A program made the translations under genes and the position numbers. The notes below the pieces were generated by a model, which did not search any database, was not told the DNA's origin, and was given only the letters and a program-made list of their open reading frames with translations. A stretch of DNA of 64,000 nt, from NCBI GenBank assembly GCA_041554195.1, contig JBFFMJ010000004.1, positions 186,001-250,000 of the forward strand, in the 5' to 3' direction. This document shows, in pieces, positions 15,676-24,285 of this stretch. This stretch comes from JAPHSX01 sp041554195 (lineage in GTDB: Bacteria; Pseudomonadota; Gammaproteobacteria; Thiohalomonadales; Thiohalomonadaceae). Numbering within the stretch: the stretch's first letter is position 1; each line of letters starts with the position of its first letter.

Positions 15676-17721
15676 TTATTTCACCCGCATCCCAGGCTCA
15701 GCCCCCTCATCCGGATTCAAAATAAACAAATCCTTCCCCCCCGGCCCGGCCGCCAGCACCATGCCTTCGGACATGCCAAAGCGCATCTTGCGCGGCGCGA
15801 GGTTGGCGACCATCACGGTGAGCTTGCCCTCCAGATCCTCGGGGGCATAGGCCGACTTGATACCGGCAAAGACGTTGCGGGTGCCATCGCCGATATCAAG
15901 GGTGAGTTGCAGCAGTTTATCGGCCCCTTCGACGTGTTCGGCCTTGACGATTCGGGCGATGCGCAGGTCGATCTTGGCGAAGTCGTCGAACTGGATGGTT
16001 TCGGCGACAGGCTCAATATTGCTGGCGGGCTTTTTCTCTGCCCTGGCCGGGGCGCTGTCGGTCTTTTCCAGGTGCTGTTTGGAGTCTTCCAGCATGGCAT
16101 CGAGTTTGTCGTTTTCGACGCGGGTCATCAGCGGTGTGAATTTGTTGATGTGATGGCTGACCAGCGGTACTTCGTAGTTGCTCCAGTTCATCGATTTGAT
16201 GTTGAGGAACGCCTCGGCCTTTTCGGCGGTGACGGGCAGTACCGGCTTGAGGTAGGTCATCAGCACGTGGAACAGGTTGATGCCCATGGTGCAGATATCA
16301 TGTAGCTCCTGGTCTTTGCCCTCCTCCTTGGCGATCACCCACGGTTTGGCCTCGTCGATATAGACATTGGCCCTGTCGGCCAGCGCCATGATGTTGCGCA
16401 TGGCGTGGGCGTACTCGCGGTTTTCGTACTGTGCGGCGATGGTGGCACCGGCATCGACGAACTCACGGTGCAGGCCCGGTTCGCTGATATTGCTGGAGAG
16501 CTGGCTGTCAAAACGCTTGGCGATAAAGCCGGCGCAACGGCTGGCGATGTTGACCACCTTGCCGACCAGGTCGGAGTTGACGCGGGCCTGGAAGTCCTCC
16601 AGGTTGAGGTCCAGATCGTCGATGCCGTTGCCCAGCTTGCCGGCGAAGTAGTAGCGCAGGTACTCGGGGTTGAGGTGATCTAAATAGGTGCGCGCCATGA
16701 TGAAGGTGCCGCGGGACTTGGACATCTTCGAGCCGTTGACGGTGAGAAAGCCGTGGCAGTAGACCGCGTTGGGGGTGCGAAAACCGCTGCCCTTGAGCAT
16801 CGCAGGCCAGAACAGGGTGTGGAAGTAGGCGATATCCTTGCCGATGAAGTGGTAGAGCTCGGCCTTGCTGTCCTCCTTCCAGTACTCGTTAAAGTCGTGG
16901 CCGTCGGAGTTGTTGCAGAGGTGCTTGAAGCTAGCCATGTAGCCGATGGGGGCGTCGAGCCAGACGTAGAAGTATTTGCCCGGGGCATCGGGGATCTCGA
17001 AGCCGAAGTAGGGGGCGTCGCGCGAGATGTCCCAGTCCTGCAGGCCGGAGTCGAACCACTCCTTGAGCTTGTGGGCGATCTCGGGCTGCATGTGGTCGCC
17101 CTTGATCCAGTAGGAGAGCATCCCCTCAAAGTCACCGAGCTTGAAGAAGTGGTGCTCGGACTCCTTCTCGATGGGGGTGGCCCCGGAGATGGCGGAGACC
17201 GCGTTCTTCAACTCGGTGGGGGAGTAGGTGGCGCCGCAGGCTTCGCAGTTATCGCCGTACTGATCCTCGGCACCGCACTTGGGGCAGGTGCCCTTGATGA
17301 AGCGGTCGGGGAGGAACATCTCCTTTTCCGGGTCGTAGGCCTGGGTGATGGTGCGGGTGGCGATGTGGCCGCCGTCGCGCAGGCGCTTGTAGATAAGGGT
17401 CGCAAGCTCCTTGTTCTCGGGGCTGTGGGTGCTGTGATAGTTGTCAAACGCGATGGCAAAATCGGCGAAATCGGCACGATGTTCGCGTGCAACGCGGGCG
17501 ATCAACTCCTCGGGGTCGATGCCTTCGTTCTGCGCACGCAACATGATCGGGGTGCCGTGGGCATCGTCGGCACAGACGTAGGTGCAGTCGTGGCCGCGCA
17601 TCTTCTGGAAGCGGCTCCAGATGTCGGTCTGGATGTACTCCACCAGGTGGCCGAGGTGGATCGGACCGTTGGCGTAGGGCAGGGCGCTGGTGATAAGGAT
17701 TTTTCGTTTTGTGTCGGCCAT
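15676..17721 (-). CDS. metG: Methionyl-tRNA synthetase
   Basis: MetG charges initiator and elongator tRNA-Met. From the ATG at 17721 the protein is 681 residues, beginning MADTKRKILITSALPYANGP. Class I motifs are HLGH in the first 30 residues and KMSKSRG. A zinc knuckle (CPKCGAEDQYGDNCEACG) lies near residue 145. The C-terminal EMAPII-like tRNA-binding domain begins near DDFAKIDLRIARIV and provides dimerisation and tRNA binding. An in-frame start 13 codons upstream is unconserved. The divergent gene apbC lies beyond a 240-nt gap. Confidence 0.97.
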   Translation of the reverse strand: MADTKRKILITSALPYANGPIHLGHLVEYIQTDIWSRFQKMRGHDCTYVCADDAHGTPIMLRAQNEGIDPEELIARVAREHRADFADFAIAFDNYHSTHSPENKELATLIYKRLRDGGHIATRTITQAYDPEKEMFLPDRFIKGTCPKCGAEDQYGDNCEACGATYSPTELKNAVSAISGATPIEKESEHHFFKLGDFEGMLSYWIKGDHMQPEIAHKLKEWFDSGLQDWDISRDAPYFGFEIPDAPGKYFYVWLDAPIGYMASFKHLCNNSDGHDFNEYWKEDSKAELYHFIGKDIAYFHTLFWPAMLKGSGFRTPNAVYCHGFLTVNGSKMSKSRGTFIMARTYLDHLNPEYLRYYFAGKLGNGIDDLDLNLEDFQARVNSDLVGKVVNIASRCAGFIAKRFDSQLSSNISEPGLHREFVDAGATIAAQYENREYAHAMRNIMALADRANVYIDEAKPWVIAKEEGKDQELHDICTMGINLFHVLMTYLKPVLPVTAEKAEAFLNIKSMNWSNYEVPLVSHHINKFTPLMTRVENDKLDAMLEDSKQHLEKTDSAPARAEKKPASNIEPVAETIQFDDFAKIDLRIARIVKAEHVEGADKLLQLTLDIGDGTRNVFAGIKSAYAPEDLEGKLTVMVANLAPRKMRFGMSEGMVLAAGPGGKDLFILNPDEGAEPGMRVK

Positions 17722-17862
17722 GTCGTCTTGTCTGCAATTAGTTCTTGAAAAAGTCCGCATACAGTACCAAGTATGGTCTAGACCCGCTAGATGTCCCCTT
17801 AGTTAATACACCATATGGGATAGGGTAATTCCCGTGAACTTTGCTATGATATCGGGCCTTTA

Positions 17863-17891
17863 TTGCCACGAACTACCGGTTCTGTGATAAT
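17863..17891 (+). promoter_or_regulatory. Sigma70-type promoter for apbC
   Basis: TTGCCA (17863-17868) and GATAAT (17886-17891) are separated by 17 nt, each one base from consensus. The start codon of apbC is about 70 nt downstream, leaving a short leader. Confidence 0.65.
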
Positions 17892-17961
17892 ACCCGAACT
17901 TTTTGGTCAGAAATTAGCGGCCGCCAGATTATTTACGGTGGCCGGTTAGGAGAGGAAAAAG

Positions 17962-19053
17962 ATGTCAGTTGAACAGTCACAAGTTGAAGCCGCACTGAAG
18001 GGCTACACCGACCCCTATCTGGAGAAAGACCTGGTCTCAGCCCAGTGTGTAAAGGACATCACTGTCGATGGTGACAAGGTTAAGGTTACCGTCTCCCTGG
18101 GTTTTCCCGCAGCGGGCTACCACGATGAGCTGACTGCCAAGCTGAAAGAGGTGGTTGAGGGTGTTGATGGTGTAGCCAGTGCCGAGATCGCGGTGGGGAC
18201 CAGCATCGTCTCTCACGCCGCGCAGAAGGGTGTGAACCACATTAAGGGCGTGAAGAACATCATTGCCGTGGCCTCCGGTAAGGGGGGGGTGGGTAAATCC
18301 ACCACTTCCGTTAACCTGGCGCTGGCACTGGCTGCCGAGGGCGCTACCGTCGGTATCCTGGATGCCGATATTTACGGTCCCTCACAGCCGCGCATGCTGG
18401 GTCTCTCCGACAAGAAACCCGATTCTCCAGATGGCACCCGCCTCGAGCCCATCGTCAACTACGGCATTCAGTCGATGTCGATCGGTTACCTCATCGACGA
18501 GGATACCCCGATGATCTGGCGTGGCCCGATGGTCACCCAGGCCCTGGAGCAGCTGCTGAACGACACCAACTGGCGCGAGGTGGACTACCTGGTGATCGAC
18601 CTGCCGCCGGGCACCGGTGACACCCAGCTGACCCTGGCGCAGAAGGTACCGGTCTCCGGTTCCATTATCGTTACCACCCCGCAGGACATCGCGCTGCTCG
18701 ACGCCCGTAAGGCCTATAAGATGTTCGAGAAGGTAGAGGTGCCGGTACTCGGCGTGGTGGAGAATATGTCGACCCATATCTGTTCCCAGTGTGGTCACGA
18801 AGAGCAGATCTTTGGTGAGGGCGGCGGTCAGAAAATGGCCGAAGATTACGGCATCAACCTGCTCGGTTCACTGCCACTCGATATCTCCATTCGTGTAGAG
18901 ACCGATGCCGGTAAACCGACCGTAGCCGTTGACCCTGAGAGCCGCATCTCGCAGATCTACCGCGATATCGCTCGCAAGACCACGGCCAAGTTGGCTAATC
19001 AGGCGAAGGATTACAGCGCCAAGTTCCCCAAGATCGTTATTGCCAACGACTAA
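17962..19053 (+). CDS. apbC: Iron-sulfur cluster carrier ATPase ApbC/Mrp
   Basis: The 363-residue protein has an N-terminal MIP18/DUF59-like domain (about 1-85) and a MinD/Mrp P-loop ATPase domain. The deviant Walker A is GKGGVGKST (106-114), followed by DADIYGPSQPRMLG and DLPPGTGDTQLT. The cluster-bridging CxxC is C274-C277 (CSQCG). ApbC proteins bind and transfer [4Fe-4S] clusters, and next to the Rnf locus they could serve its many clusters, though that link is inference. AGGAG precedes the ATG. Confidence 0.95.
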   Translation: MSVEQSQVEAALKGYTDPYLEKDLVSAQCVKDITVDGDKVKVTVSLGFPAAGYHDELTAKLKEVVEGVDGVASAEIAVGTSIVSHAAQKGVNHIKGVKNIIAVASGKGGVGKSTTSVNLALALAAEGATVGILDADIYGPSQPRMLGLSDKKPDSPDGTRLEPIVNYGIQSMSIGYLIDEDTPMIWRGPMVTQALEQLLNDTNWREVDYLVIDLPPGTGDTQLTLAQKVPVSGSIIVTTPQDIALLDARKAYKMFEKVEVPVLGVVENMSTHICSQCGHEEQIFGEGGGQKMAEDYGINLLGSLPLDISIRVETDAGKPTVAVDPESRISQIYRDIARKTTAKLANQAKDYSAKFPKIVIAND

Positions 19054-19063
19054 TTGGGGGGCT

Positions 19064-19083
19064 GCCGGGCATAGCTGCCCGGC
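19064..19083 (+). terminator. GC-rich hairpin after apbC
   Basis: GCCGGGCA (19064-19071) and TGCCCGGC (19076-19083) form a perfect 8-bp stem with a TAGC loop, just after the stop codon. No T-run follows, so it may stabilise the mRNA 3' end or act with the next hairpin. Confidence 0.6.
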
Positions 19084-19097
19084 CTGCAACTCTATAT

Positions 19098-19133
19098 AAT
19101 GGCGGCTCCCTTTTTGGGGGGCCGCCATTTTTT
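19098..19133 (+). terminator. Rho-independent terminator between apbC and dcd
   Basis: AATGGCGGC (19098-19106) pairs with GCCGCCATT (19121-19129), with inner CCC/GGG pairs possible, and the stem runs into a T-run to 19133. This separates apbC transcription from dcd. Confidence 0.8.
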
Positions 19134-19175
19134 ATGGGCCGGTTAATAACGATTTGAAGTGGGAATGGGAAGCAG

Positions 19176-19742
19176 ATGAGCATTAAAGCTGATAAGTGGA
19201 TCCGTCGCATGGCGGAGAACGAGGGAATGATCGAGCCGTTTGAGCCGGGTCAGGTACGTGACGTGGACGGTAATCGCATCGTCTCTTACGGCACTTCGAG
19301 CTATGGTTATGATGTGCGCTGTGCTGACGAGTTCAAGATCTTCACCAATATCAATTCGGCCATCGTTGACCCGAAGAACTTCGATGCGAACAGTTTTGTC
19401 GATGTGAAGTCCGATGTCTGCATCATTCCCCCCAACTCTTTTGCGCTGGCGCGCACCGTGGAATTTTTTCGCATCCCGCGTAGTGTACTCACTGTCTGTC
19501 TCGGCAAGTCGACCTATGCCCGCTGCGGCATCATCGTCAATGTCACCCCGCTGGAGCCGGAGTGGGAGGGCCACGTGACTCTGGAGTTCTCCAACACCAC
19601 GCCGTTGCCTGCCAAGATCTACGCCAACGAAGGCGTGGCACAGATGCTGTTCTTCGAATCCGATGAAATTTGCGAGACCTCCTACGGTGATCGCGGCGGT
19701 AAGTACCAGGGGCAGACTGGCGTCACCCTGCCCAAGACCTGA
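19176..19742 (+). CDS. dcd: dCTP deaminase
   Basis: Dcd deaminates dCTP to dUTP, the main route to dUMP for thymidylate synthase. The 188-residue protein has the signature SYGTSSYGYDVRCADEF, the catalytic region NVTPLEPEWEGHVTLEFSN with its essential Glu, and the C-terminal Gly-rich YGDRGGKYQGQTG. Length matches the monofunctional enzyme. It works in the same pathway as thyA in this window. Confidence 0.97.
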   Translation: MSIKADKWIRRMAENEGMIEPFEPGQVRDVDGNRIVSYGTSSYGYDVRCADEFKIFTNINSAIVDPKNFDANSFVDVKSDVCIIPPNSFALARTVEFFRIPRSVLTVCLGKSTYARCGIIVNVTPLEPEWEGHVTLEFSNTTPLPAKIYANEGVAQMLFFESDEICETSYGDRGGKYQGQTGVTLPKT

Positions 19743-19795
19743 TCATCTCCACTCCTCGCAGACCTGACGTGGTTTCCCACTTGAAGCGAGTTTGC

Positions 19796-21241
19796 ATGCA
19801 GTGTGATGCCTTTGAGCGTCTACTGCTCAGCACGCTCGCCTTCGTCACCCTATTTACCCTGCTTCCCTGGCAGCCGCAGGGGCCGTTTGATGCCCGCGAC
19901 TGGTCGCTGATTGAGGGGGTGACGGTGACGATGCCCTGGTGGCAGATGTTGATTGAGCCCTTTAGCGCCTTTGGTCATATTCTTACCGGTGCCCCCGATT
20001 TTCGTCTTGCGGCCTTCTCGCTGGCCCTGTGGACGGTGGTGCTGAGCTGGTTGTGGATCTTTCTGCGTCGCACACAGCTGCCCTGGTGGCGGCGCGGTTT
20101 ATGGGCCAGTGCGGTAGCGCTGTTTGGTTTCTGGTGCATTCCCTCGCTGATGCTCTTCTTTTCCCATCTGCACTTTCCCGGCTGGCAGCTGGAGGTGGAG
20201 GAGCCGCAGTGGCTGGCGGCCGACCTGCAGAGTCATACCCTCGGTTCTCACGATGCCCTGATACGCGCTGAATACAATCTGCGCTGGCACCGTGAGCGTG
20301 GTTACGACGTGGTTGCGATCACCGAGCATGACGACCCGGCGGGGAGTTTTTACACCCAGCAGCTGGCACAGCGGCAGGGGGATCCGCTGGTGATCCCGGG
20401 GGTCGAGATGGTTAACGAGTTTGGTGGTTTCCTGCTGGGTCTTGGGCTAAAGCAAGGACAACCGCTGCTGCTGGGCAAGCGCAGTAATAAAGAGTATTCC
20501 CCGCGCTTTGCGGAAAATATAAATAACGACCATAAGGGGGCGCTGATCTCCATGGCCTGGCTGCTAGCCCCGGAAGATATCGAGAAGCTAACCGATGCCG
20601 GGGTACACGCCTTTGAGTTGATCAATGCCGGACACCCCGATATTCCTGACAGCGTGCGCGATGAGATGCTGCGCCTGGAACAGGAGGGGCGTATTCGCCT
20701 GGTGAGCTCCACCGACTGGCACGGCTGGGGCGGTTACTCACGCACCTGGACCCTGCTGCGCCTGCCGGGGGCGGCTCAGCTGTCGCGCGAGCAGCAGCTG
20801 GAGCAGACCATTAAGCTGTTACGTCAGGGCAGCCGCGATGAAGTGATCCCGGTGGCCGCCGGTTATCAGGGGGAGGTCAGTGCCCTGCGCGTGATCTTCT
20901 CGCCACTGGTGGAGCTAGCCCGTTATGCGGCGGAACTGTCGACGACACGTCTTCTTGGCTGGTGGTTGTGGGGGCTGCTGTTGTGGCTGCTGGCGCAGCG
21001 CCTGCGGGCAAGAGGTATCGCGCCGGGACAGACATTATGGTCGGCCTATTTGATACTGATTGGGGCGGTGCTGCTCTGGCGCGGGCTGGCACTGTATCAA
21101 ATTCAGCCCGAGGGGGATGTGGTGTTGAGTGATGTGACAGAAGAGCTGGGCGTGATGGCGATGCAAGCGGCCCTGCCGCTGCTGCTGGTCGGCGGTTGGT
21201 TGGGCTTCACTGCGCTAAGCCGACGGGATAGTGTGAAATGA
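19796..21241 (+). CDS. Membrane-embedded PHP-domain protein
   Basis: From the ATG at 19796 (GAAGCGAG upstream) the protein is 481 residues. Three N-terminal membrane segments (about 8-25, 70-90 and 103-122) precede a PHP-like metal-dependent phosphoesterase domain (about 140-330), and three C-terminal segments follow. PHP elements are DLQSHTLGSHD (143-153), ITEHDD (175-180), PGVEM (201-205) and STDWHGWG. The first motif has Gln145 where the usual HxH has its first His, so metal binding may be altered. It overlaps the next glycosyltransferase gene by 4 nt, implying a shared envelope-lipid or glycan role; the substrate is unknown. Confidence 0.8.
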   Translation: MQCDAFERLLLSTLAFVTLFTLLPWQPQGPFDARDWSLIEGVTVTMPWWQMLIEPFSAFGHILTGAPDFRLAAFSLALWTVVLSWLWIFLRRTQLPWWRRGLWASAVALFGFWCIPSLMLFFSHLHFPGWQLEVEEPQWLAADLQSHTLGSHDALIRAEYNLRWHRERGYDVVAITEHDDPAGSFYTQQLAQRQGDPLVIPGVEMVNEFGGFLLGLGLKQGQPLLLGKRSNKEYSPRFAENINNDHKGALISMAWLLAPEDIEKLTDAGVHAFELINAGHPDIPDSVRDEMLRLEQEGRIRLVSSTDWHGWGGYSRTWTLLRLPGAAQLSREQQLEQTIKLLRQGSRDEVIPVAAGYQGEVSALRVIFSPLVELARYAAELSTTRLLGWWLWGLLLWLLAQRLRARGIAPGQTLWSAYLILIGAVLLWRGLALYQIQPEGDVVLSDVTEELGVMAMQAALPLLLVGGWLGFTALSRRDSVK

Positions 21242-22755
21242 GTAGACCCGTCGCATGGTTGCCGCGTCAACTGCCGCTGTGGGTCGCGCTGCTGGTTTCT
21301 GTCGCACTGCTGGGCAACGTGTTGGGCTGGCTGAGTTTAGGCTTGTTGCCCGATGAGGCCTACTACTGGGTCTGGTCGCAACGCCCGCAGCTGAGCTATT
21401 TCGACCACCCGCCTCTCATCGCCTGGCTGATGCTGCCGGGGGCATGGCTGTTTGATGATGCGGCCTGGGCGGTGCGCCTGCCCGCGGTGGCCTCCTGGCT
21501 GGTGGGTGCGCTGCTGGGCTATCGTATGGCGCAGCAGATCTTCGGCGGGGTTGCCGGCGCTCTGGCAGTGCTGGTGTGGGCCAGTATGCCGATCATACAG
21601 GCCGGTTTTCATATCGTTACACCCGATAGCACACTAATGATCTTTGCCTGGCTGGCGTTGTGGAGCGCCTGGCGCGCCGGTCAGGAGCCCGGTGCCCGCT
21701 GGTGGCTGGTTACCGGCCTGTTCATCGGGCTGGCACTGCTCTCCAAGTACACCGCCGTGTTGCTGCTGGGGGCACTGTTCTTCACCCTGCTTGGTAGTCG
21801 AGTCGGGAGGCGCTCACTGGCGAGCCCCTGGCCGTGGCTTGGTTGCCTGCTGGCGCTGCTGCTGTTTATGCCGGTGGTGGCATGGAACGGGGCAAACGAC
21901 TGGATCTCCTTTCGTTTCCAGTTCGGGCATGGGGTTAAACAGCAAGTTACGGTCGATACCCTGGAGATGTTTCTGATGTTTCTCGGTGGGCAGCTGGCGG
22001 TGGCGATGCCGTGGAGTTATTTTGCCATGGCCTGGGCCCCCTTCTCCCGTGTGGGCTCTAGTCTGGATGGCTACACCCGAGCCCTGCTGGGCTGGAACTT
22101 CTGGCTGCCGATGCTGGTGTTTGGTGCGGCGGGTTTGACCGCGAAGAGTCATCCCAACTGGCCGGTGACCGCTTATATCGCCGGAACCCTGCTGCTGGCC
22201 GGGCTGCTTAATCACCTGCTCTATCGCGAGGGGCAGCTGCGGCGTAGTCGGGTGGTGCTGGTCATCGTGCTGTTCCTGCTGCCGCAGCTGGTGCTCAATT
22301 TCATGCGTTTTCCCCACATCATTATGGGCCTTGTTGGTGGGGATGTTCCGCCGCAACGTACCCAGCTCAGTCAGGCCTACGGCTGGGAGCCGGTTGCACC
22401 GGCGATACGCACACAACTGGCGGCGATGGCGCGTGGCGACAGTTGCCATATTCTGGTCGACAACCATGCTCGCGCTGGCATGGTGGCGTGGTTGTTACGG
22501 ATGCCACTTCGGGTGGAAAGTACCCTTGATACCCGTGCCAATCAGTACACCCTATGGCGTAAGGCGGGTGAGGAAGAGCGTGAGTATTGTCTCTTTGTGG
22601 AGCAGTTCGATGCCGAGAAGGGAGCGAGCGGTGAGGTGGTGCCGTTAACGCGTAATCTGCCTGAGGGGGCATTTGAACGGGTTACGATTATTGAGGCCGA
22701 TAATCCGGACGGTAGCCAACGCTGGTTCGGTCTTTATCGGGCCGTTACGCCCTGA
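21238..22755 (+). CDS. GT39-family (ArnT/PMT-like) glycosyltransferase
   Basis: The 505-residue polytopic membrane protein has the GT39 signature DEAYYWVWSQRPQLSYFDHP near residue 40, with the acidic Asp-Glu at the first periplasmic loop, about ten to twelve hydrophobic helices and a C-terminal soluble region. Such enzymes transfer sugars from polyprenyl-phosphate donors to lipid A or other acceptors in the periplasm. ATGA overlap with the preceding PHP gene indicates translational coupling. Confidence 0.88.
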   Translation: MSRPVAWLPRQLPLWVALLVSVALLGNVLGWLSLGLLPDEAYYWVWSQRPQLSYFDHPPLIAWLMLPGAWLFDDAAWAVRLPAVASWLVGALLGYRMAQQIFGGVAGALAVLVWASMPIIQAGFHIVTPDSTLMIFAWLALWSAWRAGQEPGARWWLVTGLFIGLALLSKYTAVLLLGALFFTLLGSRVGRRSLASPWPWLGCLLALLLFMPVVAWNGANDWISFRFQFGHGVKQQVTVDTLEMFLMFLGGQLAVAMPWSYFAMAWAPFSRVGSSLDGYTRALLGWNFWLPMLVFGAAGLTAKSHPNWPVTAYIAGTLLLAGLLNHLLYREGQLRRSRVVLVIVLFLLPQLVLNFMRFPHIIMGLVGGDVPPQRTQLSQAYGWEPVAPAIRTQLAAMARGDSCHILVDNHARAGMVAWLLRMPLRVESTLDTRANQYTLWRKAGEEEREYCLFVEQFDAEKGASGEVVPLTRNLPEGAFERVTIIEADNPDGSQRWFGLYRAVTP

Positions 22756-22830
22756 CAGGACAGTGATGTTGCGCGAGCCATCGCGTATAATTCGCGCTTT
22801 TAACACCATAACAATGGAATCTTCCTTTTG

Positions 22831-24285
22831 ATGCGACGCGATGCCGCCAATATGCCCTCTGCGGCACAACTGACCGTGGCATTGGTCGTGGCGCTGTCGC
22901 TGTTGCATCTGCTGGTGATCGGTCGCATCGACCTGAGTGTGGATGAGGCGCACTACGCGCTCTACGGCCTGTGGCCAGACTGGAGTTACTTTGACCACCC
23001 GCCGATGGTGGGCTGGTTGCAGGCTCTGGTGGTTCCTTTCTCACAACATGAATTTTTCCTGCGGCTGTGGCCGTTATTGCTGGGTGCGGCCTCAAGCCTG
23101 CTGCTCTACCAGCTGAGCCGAGAGCTGTTCCCCGAGGAGTCACCGTGGATCGGTTTTATTGCGGTGGCGATCCTGCAGTCGGCCATTATCTTTCAGCTGC
23201 TCACCATTGCCCTGGTGCCGGAGCTACCGTTACTGCTGTTTGCCCTCGCGGCGATGCTGTTTCTGCACCGGGCGCTGGCGCAGGGGCGCTGGCGCGACTG
23301 GTTGCTGCTGGGGCTCTGTTTCGGTCTGGCGGGGCTCTCCAAATACACGGCAGTCACCCTGGTGGCGACGGCGCTGCTGTTTGTGCTGTGGCAGCGACAG
23401 GGGCGGGTGCTACTCACGGCGCGGCTATGGAGCGCGGTGTTGCTGGCACTGTGCGTGATTTTTCCGGTGCTCTACTGGAACGCCACGCACGACTGGATCT
23501 CCATCGCCTACCAGATGGGCCATGGCATGCCACAACGAGGGTGGGAGCTGGAGCGGTTTTTCCGCGCCCAGGCCGGTCAGCTGCTGGCCTATGCGCCGGG
23601 GATCTTTCTCTTTGGCATCGCCGCTCTGACGGCCACGCGACGTGAGTTATCGCATTCAGGGGTGCGCCTGATTCTGGCACTGGTGCTGCCGGTACTGTTG
23701 CTGTTTGGCTGGAGTAGTGGTTTTGAGGAGACCCTGCCGCACTGGACGCTGCTGGCCTGGGCGGCGCTGGCACCTCTGATCGCGCGCTGGTTGATGCGCC
23801 GCTGGCAGCGGCGAGGCGTGCGTTATACGGTCTACTTCTCTGTTGCCTATTCGCTGTTGTTGACCTTGTTTATTCACAGCCAGTTTGCCTTCGCCTGGCT
23901 ACCGTTTGAACCCTATAAACACCCGCTACGCGATCTCTACGGCTGGCGCGAGGCGGCACAGTATGGGCTTGATTTGCGGCAGAACCATCACGAGAGTCTG
24001 ATGGTGGGAAACTGGACGCTGGCAAGTCGTATCGGCTGGTACGCCCGCCCGGCAACCGTAACCGTGACCGATAGCCGTTACGATCAATTCGATCTCTGGT
24101 ATGGTAGCCCCCAGGCGGGGGGCGGTGGGGTGCTGATCGTCCCCGACTATTACGAGGGGCGCGACAACGCCAGTGGCATTGCCCGCTTCGAGCAGTGCCA
24201 GCCGCTGGATGAGTTAGTGGTGGCACTTGCTGAGACCCCGGTACACCGATTCACCTATTATCGTTGCAATGGATTCCATGGTTAA
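22831..24285 (+). CDS. Second GT39-family glycosyltransferase
   Basis: The 484-residue protein is a paralogue of its neighbour. It has VDEAHYALYGLWPDWSYFDH at the catalytic loop, AGLSKYTAV, and many hydrophobic helices. The ATG at 22831 directly follows a TTG that could also start. It ends inside the beginning of the downstream fusion gene (17-nt overlap from the ATG at 24269), so the genes are coupled. It probably adds a different sugar or works on a different acceptor from the first GT39 protein. Confidence 0.88.
   Translation: MRRDAANMPSAAQLTVALVVALSLLHLLVIGRIDLSVDEAHYALYGLWPDWSYFDHPPMVGWLQALVVPFSQHEFFLRLWPLLLGAASSLLLYQLSRELFPEESPWIGFIAVAILQSAIIFQLLTIALVPELPLLLFALAAMLFLHRALAQGRWRDWLLLGLCFGLAGLSKYTAVTLVATALLFVLWQRQGRVLLTARLWSAVLLALCVIFPVLYWNATHDWISIAYQMGHGMPQRGWELERFFRAQAGQLLAYAPGIFLFGIAALTATRRELSHSGVRLILALVLPVLLLFGWSSGFEETLPHWTLLAWAALAPLIARWLMRRWQRRGVRYTVYFSVAYSLLLTLFIHSQFAFAWLPFEPYKHPLRDLYGWREAAQYGLDLRQNHHESLMVGNWTLASRIGWYARPATVTVTDSRYDQFDLWYGSPQAGGGGVLIVPDYYEGRDNASGIARFEQCQPLDELVVALAETPVHRFTYYRCNGFHG

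Noticed and set aside
16753..17748. Long open frame opposite metG (about 330 codons)
   Set aside because: It is a shadow of a conserved gene in high-GC DNA, lacks a ribosome site and family resemblance, and is rich in Val/Gly/Ala/Asp as expected for such antisense frames.
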